Of a DNA stretch of 64,000 bases, positions 35,040-41,629 are shown in pieces (the first letter of the stretch is position 1; the number at the start of each line of letters is the position of its first letter). The stretch comes from Chitinophaga niabensis (lineage in GTDB: Bacteria > Bacteroidota > Bacteroidia > Chitinophagales > Chitinophagaceae). Both the position numbers and the translations under genes were made by a program. The notes under the pieces are model-generated. The model ran no database searches. It was not told the DNA's origin and was given only the letters and a program-made list of their open reading frames with translations. The DNA lies in the NCBI GenBank assembly GCA_017849435.1, contig JAFIGY010000002.1, positions 1 through 64,000 of the forward strand. Reading direction: 5' to 3'.

Positions 35040-35825
35040 ATGAAACTCTCACTGGAAGGGAAAACCGCTGTGATATGCGGAGGATCGCAGGGATTGGGAC
35101 TGGCATCCGCCAAAGAACTGGCATTACTCGGCGCATCCTGCATTTTACTTGCCCGCAACGAGGCGGCCCTGGAGATGGCGGTAGCCTCTCTGGATACACG
35201 TCTCGGACAACAACATGATTATTTTGTGGTGGATTTTGTGCGGCCCGATAAGGTGAAAGCCACTATCGAAGCCATTACGGACGAACGCATCGTACACATC
35301 CTCATCAACAATACCGGCGGTCCTTCCGGCGGCCCTATCCTGGCTGCTGAAGGGGGCGCCTTTATGAAAGCATTCGAAATGCATGTGGTCTGCAGCCAGA
35401 TACTGGCACAGGCCGTGATCCCCGGCATGAAAGCCAGCGGCTATGGCCGTGTGATACAGATCATCTCCACCTCCGTAAAAGCCCCGATCAGGAACCTCGG
35501 AGTATCCAACACCATTCGCGCTGCAGTGGCCAACTGGGCCAAAACACTGGCGGGTGAAGTAGCGCCCTACGGCATTACGGTCAACAATGTGCTGCCCGGT
35601 TCCATGACCACGGACCGGCTAAAGAACATTTTCAAAGCCACGGGCGAAGCAAGAGGCATCCCCGAAGAAGCCGTGGCGGAAGAATGGCGGGCCGAAATAC
35701 CCATGCAACGCTTCGGTGATCCTTCGGAATTCGGCGCAGCCGTGGCTTTCCTGGCTTCTCCTGCAGCTTCCTATATCACAGGCATCAATTTACCGGTAGA
35801 CGGCGGTAAAACACCTGTTTTGTGA
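35040..35825 (+). CDS. SDR family oxidoreductase, divergent active site
   Basis: A 261-residue short-chain dehydrogenase fold. The cofactor motif GGSQGLGLASAKELALLGA (about residues 14-32) and the NNTGGPSGGP loop are present, as is the C-terminal PVDGGKTPVL. The catalytic YxxxK is not: at its position the sequence reads GVSNTIRAAVANWAKTL, giving Ser and Arg where Tyr and Lys are expected. A divergent SDR subfamily with this SNxxR pattern is known, so activity may be altered or the chemistry different. The neighbouring gene is tryptophan dioxygenase, 119 bp away, with no proven link. Confidence 0.85.
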   Translation: MKLSLEGKTAVICGGSQGLGLASAKELALLGASCILLARNEAALEMAVASLDTRLGQQHDYFVVDFVRPDKVKATIEAITDERIVHILINNTGGPSGGPILAAEGGAFMKAFEMHVVCSQILAQAVIPGMKASGYGRVIQIISTSVKAPIRNLGVSNTIRAAVANWAKTLAGEVAPYGITVNNVLPGSMTTDRLKNIFKATGEARGIPEEAVAEEWRAEIPMQRFGDPSEFGAAVAFLASPAASYITGINLPVDGGKTPVL

Positions 35826-35944
35826 TATTTTTGCTTCAAACTCCCTGCATGAACATCTGGAAGAACATCATCAAAAGCCCCACCTGAACCAGTCTTCATC
35901 ACCCTGGTAAACAATATCTATTCCTTCCACCCAAACATTTTACG

Positions 35945-36985
35945 ATGACCCATACTGATGTGCATTACGGGGATTATCTGCAGCTGGATAAAATCCTCCA
36001 GGCACAATTCCCTGAAAGCGACAAGCAACAACTTCCGGCCCATGACGAAATGCTCTTCATCATTATCCACCAGGCTTATGAGCTTTGGTTCAAACAGCTG
36101 CTCTATGAAGTGGATTCTGTCACGGACATTATGAAAACACCTGCCCTTGACGATAATTCCCCTGAACTGCAAACCGTTGTGCACCGGCTTTCCCGAATGG
36201 TTACCATCCTGAAGCTGCTCGTACAGCAGATCGATGTGATGGAAACCATGACGCCGATGGATTTCCTGGACTTCAGAGACATGCTCCGCCCCGCATCCGG
36301 TTTCCAGAGCTGGCAGTTCAAAATACTGGAAGCCCGGCTTGGATTGAAATACGAGCGTCGCTACGGACAGGAATATTACATCTCGCAATTAAGGCAGACG
36401 CAGATCGATATGATCAAAAAAGCGGAGGGTGAACAATCTGTGCTGGAGCTGTTGAATGAATGGCTGGAACGGATGCCGTTCTTTGCTGAAAAAGAGAACT
36501 GGCAGCACTACCGTACAACAGCCGTAACGGGAACGAAAGATGAACATATTTTCTGGAACGATTACCGGCAGATTTATATCAACAGCCTGGCAACAGCGGA
36601 AGAAAGCAACCGGGATTACTTCGATGCTGTGTTCTCCCGTACGGAAGCAGGGCGGCAGCTTTCCCCAAAAGCCTGCAGGGCCGCGCTTTTCATCATGCTG
36701 TACAGAGGTTACCCTATCCTGCAGCTGCCTTTCCAATTGCTGAACAGTCTGCTGGAAATAGATGAACAATTAAGCACCTGGCGCTACCGGCATATGAACA
36801 TGGTGCACCGGATGATCGGCACACGGATAGGCACGGGCGGCAGCACCGGCAGGGATTACCTGAAGGGGGCGCTGGACAGGCATTATATTTTTGCGGAGAT
36901 TGCCAGGCTCACCAGCTTCCTGATAGAACGGAGGAAATTGCCGGCATTGAGCCCTGAAATGGAAAGACGGCTCGGTTTCGCATAG
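35945..36985 (+). CDS. kynA: Tryptophan 2,3-dioxygenase
   Basis: Heme enzyme that opens the indole ring of tryptophan to N-formylkynurenine, first step of the kynurenine pathway. The 346-residue protein carries the TDO pattern: VHYGDYLQLDKILQAQFPES, HDEMLFIIIHQAYELWFKQLLYEVD with the substrate-contacting His/Tyr/Arg region, and MHRMIGTRIGTGGSTGRDYLK near the C-terminus. The proximal heme His lies in the C-terminal half. No kynureninase or formamidase gene is in the window. It is ended by the bidirectional terminator at 37005-37028, and an Lrp-type regulator follows convergently. Confidence 0.94.
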   Translation: MTHTDVHYGDYLQLDKILQAQFPESDKQQLPAHDEMLFIIIHQAYELWFKQLLYEVDSVTDIMKTPALDDNSPELQTVVHRLSRMVTILKLLVQQIDVMETMTPMDFLDFRDMLRPASGFQSWQFKILEARLGLKYERRYGQEYYISQLRQTQIDMIKKAEGEQSVLELLNEWLERMPFFAEKENWQHYRTTAVTGTKDEHIFWNDYRQIYINSLATAEESNRDYFDAVFSRTEAGRQLSPKACRAALFIMLYRGYPILQLPFQLLNSLLEIDEQLSTWRYRHMNMVHRMIGTRIGTGGSTGRDYLKGALDRHYIFAEIARLTSFLIERRKLPALSPEMERRLGFA

Positions 36986-37004
36986 GTGGCCTTTCCGGAA
37001 GAAT

Positions 37005-37028
37005 AAAAAGGGCGTTACCGCCCTTTTT
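37005..37028. terminator. Bidirectional terminator, kynA / Lrp
   Basis: AAAAAGGGCG (37005-37014) pairs with CGCCCTTTTT (37019-37028), a perfect 10 bp stem with a TTAC loop and U tracts on both strands. Confidence 0.88.
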
Positions 37029-37040
37029 ATTCATAACATC

Positions 37041-37508
37041 CTATTCCACCACATTGATGGTACGGGTAAAGCTCTCTTCCAGGGAGATGAAGGTCTCCGT
37101 ACGCTCAATCCCTTTGATCTTCTGCAATTCGTCGTGCAATACCCGGCGAAGCTGGGAAATATCTTTACATATGATCTCGGCGAACATGCTCCAGCCGCCG
37201 GTAGTGTAGTTAAGGCGTACAATTTCAGGCATTTTGCGAAGTTCTTTCGCAACAGCGTCGTACATAGAGCTCTTTTCCAGGAAAATACCGATAAAGGCGA
37301 TCACATCATAGCCAATCATTTTTAAATCTACATGTAATCTCGTACCTTTAACTATACCCAGCTCTTGTAACTTTTTCATCCGTACGTGGATAGTACCTCC
37401 GGAAACGAACAGTTTCTTCCCCAGGTCTGCATAAGAGATTTCCGCGTTAGACATCATCTCGCTGATGATCTGGAGATCCAGTTTGTCAATATTCAAATTG
37501 TGGCTCAT
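37041..37508 (-). CDS. Lrp/AsnC family transcriptional regulator
   Basis: A 155-residue regulator. The N-terminal winged helix-turn-helix is at about residues 5-55 (LDIQIISEMMSNAEISYADLGKKLF style, with SGGTIHVRMKKLQELGIVKG as the recognition region), and the C-terminal RAM/ligand domain holds GYDVIAFIGIFLEK and TGGWSMFAEIICKDISQLRRVL. Lrp proteins sense amino acids and form octamers. The adjacency to tryptophan dioxygenase suggests aromatic amino-acid control, but the genes converge and this is inference. Confidence 0.9.
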   Translation of the reverse strand: MSHNLNIDKLDLQIISEMMSNAEISYADLGKKLFVSGGTIHVRMKKLQELGIVKGTRLHVDLKMIGYDVIAFIGIFLEKSSMYDAVAKELRKMPEIVRLNYTTGGWSMFAEIICKDISQLRRVLHDELQKIKGIERTETFISLEESFTRTINVVE

Positions 37509-37591
37509 TTTGACAAATTGTTTTTGAATGTTTTAAACTTACATGCAAATATTTAAAAAATATCGAAATTTCCAAAATTCTTCTTAAATTA

Positions 37592-37623
37592 TTTGCAAAA
37601 AATACCCCCTGTCTTTAGATTTG
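37592..37623 (+). promoter_or_regulatory. Promoter of the tRNA-like RNA
   Basis: TTTG at 37592-37595 and TAGATTTG at 37616-37623 (exact TAnnTTTG) are 20 bp apart, close to the Bacteroidota spacing of about 19. The predicted start is near 37628-37630, leaving a leader of about 77 nt before the tRNA-like fold. The leader contains two imperfect direct copies of a 21-22 nt word (GAGGCC..AGCGCCGG.. at about 37653-37673 and GAGGCC..AGCGTCCGG at about 37676-37696). Confidence 0.7.
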
Positions 37624-37706
37624 CATCATAATCATTGAAAACAAGCCATTCCTGAGAGGCCGCTGAGCGCCGGAAAGAGGCCATTAGCGTCCGGGAATTC
37701 CAACTT

Positions 37707-37848
37707 TGTGGGGTGATGGAACTGGCAGACATGCCCTCTCGTCTCGAGGGTGGGGATCACGGGACAAACGTAGCGTAATGGGTTGACCACTAATCTTATT
37801 TGTGCTATGGCTAACCGCCTCGTGTAGGTTCGACTCCTACCCCTACAG
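37707..37848 (+). ncRNA. tRNA-like RNA with giant variable region
   Basis: All tRNA parts pair in order. Acceptor TGTGGGG (37707-37713) with CCCTACA (37841-37847; one G-U). T8, G9. D stem ATG/CAT (37716-37718, 37730-37732) with GG in the loop. Anticodon stem CCCTC/GAGGG (37734-37738, 37746-37750), loop TCGTCTC. T stem GTAGG/CCTAC around TTCGACT (37824-37840). Discriminator G, no encoded CCA. Two things are abnormal: position 33 is C instead of U (anticodon position would read GTC), and 73 nt separate the anticodon and T stems, against 15-20 in class II tRNAs. The insert closes with a GGGG/CCTC stem (37752-37755, 37818-37821) and has two crossing helices inside. A promoter precedes it and a terminator follows. 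It is not a tmRNA: it is too short, has an intact anticodon arm and no tag frame. Confidence 0.75.
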
Positions 37849-37850
37849 CT

Positions 37851-37886
37851 AAAAAGCTCATAAGATAATACCTTATGAGCTTTTTT
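37851..37886. terminator. Strong terminator after the tRNA-like RNA
   Basis: AAAAAGCTCATAAG (37851-37864) and CTTATGAGCTTTTT (37872-37885) form a perfect 14 bp stem with a 7-nt loop, followed by T to 37886. The A tract on the left makes it usable also for the converging minus-strand gene that ends at 37918. Confidence 0.92.
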
Positions 37887-37917
37887 CATACAGTGCGGTT
37901 GATTTTTTTAGTGCGAT

Positions 37918-39516
37918 CTAATGCAGCGGCCCCCTCGCCCTCAGCTCAAGCACTTTCGCATACTTTACCGTATCCCCCGGATTGGCGACCACAATGGAAT
38001 CCCTGAACCGCTCCATGAACGCGGCCACTTTCGCTACGGCTTCCGGATGCCTGAATTTAATAGCATCGTCGCGGTTAAGCATATTTTCCGTCAGGTAGAC
38101 TTTCTTTCCTGCTGCAATAGCTGCCTGTGCTTTATCCACGCACAGATCAAACACCTTCTCCGGCGCACATACTTCTGCCGGCACATGGTAAGCAAAGTAG
38201 GCGATCATACTGCCGGAGCCGAGGGTAATGATCAGGTCTCCCTTTTGCGCATGCCCTTTCAGCCAGCCGCACTGGTTTACAATGTAGTCACTGTCCTCCC
38301 GCGCGATCACTTTATATCCACCGATCACATTATGCACAAAAAGAATGATGATCACGGCCCAGGGCAACTTGGTAAGACCTGCGGTAAAAAGCGGCGCGAT
38401 AAGGGTGCAGGTTACGAGCAGCATGATGGGTAATAACAGCATCGTCCAGGGTTCGGGGGAGTTCGGATCCAGGAACAACAATACCAGGGTATATACGATC
38501 ACCCACCAGAGCAATATAGCGTGCTCTTTCCGCAGATGCTGCCGGCTGAAATGACGGATGGCCGATATCAGCAACAGGAGCATGGATAAGGCCACGAGGC
38601 CCAATGTACCTACAGCGATGTAGCTCCAGATACCATTGGCATTCGCCGCGAATACTTCCTCCACGATGATGTTGGCGGGAAACTTGTGGCGGATGAAGTT
38701 CTCGATGGCGTCAATCCCGTACAGGAACTGGGTGGCAGCGATATTGCTCAACACCACAAAAAGCGTAACCAGCGGCGAGCCGTAGGAACGGCTGGCGCCG
38801 GCGGCCAGGAAATTCAGATAACTCCCTTCCGGCTTCACGTACTGATAAGCCATCAGATACCCCAGCAGGATGATCACACCTCCCGTTAACGGATATACGA
38901 AGAAACCCGCCCAGCGCCGCCGGATCAGATAAGCAAAAGGGAATGCAAAGAAAAGCGGCATGGCATTGGGCTTGTAGATAAGCACCGCCAGTCCTGCCAG
39001 GAACCCTGCCAGCAAGGTCATTCTCGGACTATCCTTCGTAAAAATGAGATACAGCACGTAAACGCACAGCAGGTTGGAAATGCTGTAGATCTCCGCTTCC
39101 ACGGAATAACGCCAATAGCCATACGAAAACAGGAGGAAAGCGCATCCCCACAAGGCCGCACCTTTCTCCAGCTGCAATACGTTCCGCATCAAACGGTAAC
39201 ACACCATAATGGCGCCGGCGCTGCAAAGGGCGCTGAGCACACACATCATCGTGTAGGCGTCCGGGTGAAGACCGAGGAGTTGCAGGAAATTATAACAAAG
39301 CCTGGAAATCGGCAGGAACAGCAGAAACCGGGGTTCCATCAGCTGCGCCCAGGTCTGGGTCTTTACCTGGAAAGCATAATGATAACCATCATCCGCTTCG
39401 CTTCTGTTGCCGGGGAGGCTAACAATGAAAAACAATACCAGTGCGGCGAATACCAGTATTTCCTTATAAGTTATGCGGCCTGCTACAGTTCTGGGGCCCG
39501 GGTGCCTGATGGTCAT
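37918..39516 (-). CDS. Polytopic membrane protein, GT-C glycosyltransferase-like
   Basis: A 532-residue inner-membrane protein with about eleven hydrophobic helices over the first 430 residues and a short soluble C-terminus. The first periplasmic loop, SLPGNRSEADDGYHYAFQVK, has an acidic pair like the catalytic loop of GT-C enzymes, and the layout resembles the membrane half of DUF2723/GT39 proteins. No family motif is decisive. The C-terminal segment after 430 (KGHAQKGDLIITLGSGSM) is periplasmic. I take the start MTIRHPGPRT; an 18-codon longer frame would overlap trmB and its promoter. Confidence 0.78.
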   Translation of the reverse strand: MTIRHPGPRTVAGRITYKEILVFAALVLFFIVSLPGNRSEADDGYHYAFQVKTQTWAQLMEPRFLLFLPISRLCYNFLQLLGLHPDAYTMMCVLSALCSAGAIMVCYRLMRNVLQLEKGAALWGCAFLLFSYGYWRYSVEAEIYSISNLLCVYVLYLIFTKDSPRMTLLAGFLAGLAVLIYKPNAMPLFFAFPFAYLIRRRWAGFFVYPLTGGVIILLGYLMAYQYVKPEGSYLNFLAAGASRSYGSPLVTLFVVLSNIAATQFLYGIDAIENFIRHKFPANIIVEEVFAANANGIWSYIAVGTLGLVALSMLLLLISAIRHFSRQHLRKEHAILLWWVIVYTLVLLFLDPNSPEPWTMLLLPIMLLVTCTLIAPLFTAGLTKLPWAVIIILFVHNVIGGYKVIAREDSDYIVNQCGWLKGHAQKGDLIITLGSGSMIAYFAYHVPAEVCAPEKVFDLCVDKAQAAIAAGKKVYLTENMLNRDDAIKFRHPEAVAKVAAFMERFRDSIVVANPGDTVKYAKVLELRARGPLH

Positions 39517-39554
39517 ATGCAAGGTGTAAGGTCCCGCAAAATAAGCGAAATTGT

Positions 39555-39562
39555 TATTTTTG
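39555..39562 (+). promoter_or_regulatory. TAnnTTTG box 6 bp before the trmB start
   Basis: TATTTTTG is an exact -7 match ending 6 bp before ATG 39569, again implying a transcript with little or no leader. Confidence 0.5.
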
Positions 39563-39568
39563 CCCCCC

Positions 39569-40279
39569 ATGGGACAAAAGAAATTACAAAGGTTTGCAGA
39601 GATAGAAACTTTTCCTAATGTACTGATTTATCCGCAGGGCATGCAGGGTAAATGGGCGGAACATTTCGGGAATAGGAATCCGTTAACATTGGAGCTGGCC
39701 TGCGGTAAAGGAGATTATACCCTTGGACTGGCGCGCCTGTTCCCCGAAAGGAACTTTATGGGCGTGGACCTTAAAGGCAACCGCATCTGGCGTGGCGCTA
39801 AAACAGCTTTGGCGGAAAAACTGGGTAATGTGGCTTTTTTAAGAACACAGATCGATAAGTTGACGGATTACTTCACCCCGGAGGAAGTGGCGGAAATATG
39901 GATCACTTTTCCAGACCCTTTCCTTCGTAACTCCCGCGCCCGCAAACGCCTTACGCACCCGAGGTTCCTGAGTCTGTACCAGCAGGTATTGGCGAAGGGA
40001 GGCACCGTTAACCTGAAAACAGATTCGGCGGAGCTTTACCATTTCACCCGGATGGTGATAGCAGTAACGGGATGCACGCTGTTGGAAGATATCCCCGACG
40101 TATACGCACAACCGGAAGTTTCTCCCCTGCTGCGCATTCAAACATTTTATGAAGGAATGCACCTGGCTGATGGCAGAACCATCCGGTTCCTTAAATTTGT
40201 GTTACCCGCAGCGCTGATTGACTGGAAAGCGGTAAAACTCGATCTCGAAAATGAAGAAGCCGCTGGAGGAGAACATTGA
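39569..40279 (+). CDS. trmB: tRNA (guanine46-N7)-methyltransferase
   Basis: SAM-dependent methylation of G46 in the tRNA variable loop. The 236-residue protein has the SAM-binding motif LTLELACGKGDYTLGLARLFP (about residues 43-63), FMGVDLKGNRIWRGAK, and the TrmB signature EIWITFPDPFLRNSRARKRLTHPRFL (about 113-138). Start MGQKKLQRFA is chosen over one six codons upstream because the promoter-like TATTTTTG lies between them. Its last 29 bp overlap the start of the DUF5522 gene. Confidence 0.93.
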   Translation: MGQKKLQRFAEIETFPNVLIYPQGMQGKWAEHFGNRNPLTLELACGKGDYTLGLARLFPERNFMGVDLKGNRIWRGAKTALAEKLGNVAFLRTQIDKLTDYFTPEEVAEIWITFPDPFLRNSRARKRLTHPRFLSLYQQVLAKGGTVNLKTDSAELYHFTRMVIAVTGCTLLEDIPDVYAQPEVSPLLRIQTFYEGMHLADGRTIRFLKFVLPAALIDWKAVKLDLENEEAAGGEH

Positions 40280-40463
40280 TTTTTATTATAACAAGCAGGG
40301 CTATGTGGTGCTCACGGAAAAATACCACCGGGAGCGCGGTTACTGTTGCGGAAATGGCTGCCTGCATTGCCCTTTTGATTATGAGAAAGTCCCCGAAGGC
40401 AAAAGAAGAAGCCTCCTCGAAGCCAGGCGCCAAAAAGAAGCCGGCGACGCCCAACTTCCTTGA
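40251..40463 (+). CDS. DUF5522 small Cys-rich protein
   Basis: A 70-residue protein with the conserved core DFYYNKQGYVVLTEKYHRERGYCCGNGCLHCPFDY (shown here by its key residues: Y12, Y18, CCGNGCLHCPF at about 32-42). Four Cys in a 9-residue window (CCxxxCxxC) suggest a metal site. The rest is a basic tail. It overlaps trmB by 29 bp and the following ATL gene by 83 bp, each in another frame, so translation is probably coupled. Function unknown; conserved in Bacteroidota. Confidence 0.82.
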   Translation: MKKPLEENIDFYYNKQGYVVLTEKYHRERGYCCGNGCLHCPFDYEKVPEGKRRSLLEARRQKEAGDAQLP

Positions 40464-40806
40464 CACGGTGTACGCCATCGTACGGAAGATCCCGCGCGGC
40501 CGCGCCACCAGCTATGGCGCCATCGCGGAATCCGCGGGAATCCGCCTTTCCGCCAGAATGGTGGGATGGGCCATGAATGCCGCCGGACGCACTTCTCCGC
40601 CCGTACCGGCCCATCGTGTGGTGAACAGCAAAGGCCTGCTTACCGGCAAACATCATTTCGCCACTCCCACGCTGATGCAGGAACTGCTGGAAAATGAAGG
40701 CATCCGGGTGGAAAATGACCAGATCGTGGATTTTTCAAAGATATTCTGGGACCCCGCAGAAAAAAATAAGAAAAGCAAAAAGAAGGACCGGAAGGATAAA
40801 CTGTAA
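40381..40806 (+). CDS. Alkyltransferase-like (ATL) protein, MGMT family without Cys
   Basis: A 141-residue protein with a Lys/Ala/Pro-rich N-terminal tail (about 25 residues), the MGMT DNA-binding winged helix (FLDTVYAIVRKIPRGRATSYGAIAE, about 22-46) and RMVGWAMNAAGRTSPPVPAHRVV. In O6-alkylguanine transferases the active-site motif is PCHRV; here it is PAHRV, so the acceptor Cys is Ala and direct dealkylation is impossible. ATL proteins bind O6-alkylguanine and hand it to nucleotide-excision repair. The C-terminus is strongly basic (KNKKSKKKDRKDKL). The ATG at 40381 overlaps DUF5522 by 83 bp; a GTG at 40468 is a shorter alternative. Confidence 0.88.
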   Translation: MRKSPKAKEEASSKPGAKKKPATPNFLDTVYAIVRKIPRGRATSYGAIAESAGIRLSARMVGWAMNAAGRTSPPVPAHRVVNSKGLLTGKHHFATPTLMQELLENEGIRVENDQIVDFSKIFWDPAEKNKKSKKKDRKDKL

Positions 40807-40888
40807 AGTTTGGATACCTTTACAACTGTAACGGCTGCTGTCATCGGCTTTAAAAGGACTACATTTCGCAACTTAATCGTTCGTCAAC

Positions 40889-41332
40889 TTGTCTGTATTA
40901 AAACTCAAACTGGATCAGGAACAACTGGTAGAGGATTTTTTCGAGGACACATGGCTCGCCGGTATCATGTCCCCGGCAAGGGACTACCAGCTCTGCTGGC
41001 AGATCAACCGGCAGCTGGGGCTCGACTTCCGGGTGAATAATTCATTGGAGATCAAGCTTACCAAACAACAACGCTCTTTTTACTTTACCGTGCTGGAATA
41101 TCAGGAGCTTACCAAATCAGCCGCCCATTATTTTTACAACAATCACTGCAAAGCCGAATTCCTTTTGCCGGAGCTGAAACATGTGGACTATATCTGGCTG
41201 ATCAAAGGCAATTATTACCAGGCAAAGGACGTGAGAGACCTGATCGAAGAATGCAGAAAGGTAGAGCTCGTGCAACTCGTGTCTTTACTGGATATGAAAG
41301 ACATTAAAAATAAGATCAATTTAATTTTTTAA
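40889..41332 (+). CDS. IPExxxVDY family protein
   Basis: A 147-residue Bacteroidota-specific protein. The naming motif appears as LLPELKHVDYIWLIKG near residues 92-107. The rest is mixed alpha/beta (SVLKLKLDQEQLVEDFFEDTW, DLIEECRKVELVQLVSLLDM). The start is a TTG at 40889; the nearest ATG (MSPARDY, residue 27) would remove conserved N-terminal sequence. Function unknown. It sits between the ATL gene and the pterin dehydratase, same strand. Confidence 0.82.
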   Translation: MSVLKLKLDQEQLVEDFFEDTWLAGIMSPARDYQLCWQINRQLGLDFRVNNSLEIKLTKQQRSFYFTVLEYQELTKSAAHYFYNNHCKAEFLLPELKHVDYIWLIKGNYYQAKDVRDLIEECRKVELVQLVSLLDMKDIKNKINLIF

Positions 41333-41377
41333 CACATCTTTCCAGAAGGATGTAACCCCGAATCAAACTCATTCACC

Positions 41378-41617
41378 ATGTGGCAGGAAAAAGAACAGCA
41401 ATTATACCGTGCGTTTACTTTCCCGGACTTCAGGGAAGCCTTTGCTTTTATGACCAAAGTTGCGCTGGCCGCGGAAAAAATGGACCATCACCCTACCTGG
41501 ACCAACACTTATAACAAGGTAGAGATCTTTCTCTCTACCCATAGTGCCGGGAACATCATCACGGAAAAAGACCGCCGGCTGGCAGCCATTATTGATAAAT
41601 TATATAACCCTTCCTAA
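41378..41617 (+). CDS. 4a-hydroxytetrahydrobiopterin dehydratase (PCD)
   Basis: A 79-residue pterin-4a-carbinolamine dehydratase. It carries the family signature with the catalytic residues: [22 protein letters not shown] (about 33-54), where the HHP and the later THSAG are the expected His residues, and ends with TEKDRRLAA. It dehydrates the carbinolamine formed by aromatic amino-acid hydroxylases; no hydroxylase gene lies in the window. A length of about 80-95 is normal for bacterial members. It is followed after 12 bp by the histidine kinase gene, which may be incidental. Confidence 0.88.
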   Translation: MWQEKEQQLYRAFTFPDFREAFAFMTKVALAAEKMDHHPTWTNTYNKVEIFLSTHSAGNIITEKDRRLAAIIDKLYNPS

Positions 41618-41629
41618 CCAGCAAACTTT

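Noticed and set aside
37751..37823. Group I intron in a tRNA
   Set aside because: The insert lies between anticodon and T arms, not in the anticodon loop, and at 73 nt is far too short for a group I ribozyme.
37707..37848. tmRNA (ssrA) as explanation for the tRNA-like RNA
   Set aside because: Too short, an intact anticodon arm, a normal D arm, and no proteolysis-tag frame.
37632..37889. 85-codon minus-strand frame over the tRNA-like RNA
   Set aside because: It covers the promoter leader, fold and terminator of the plus-strand RNA and encodes no recognisable protein.
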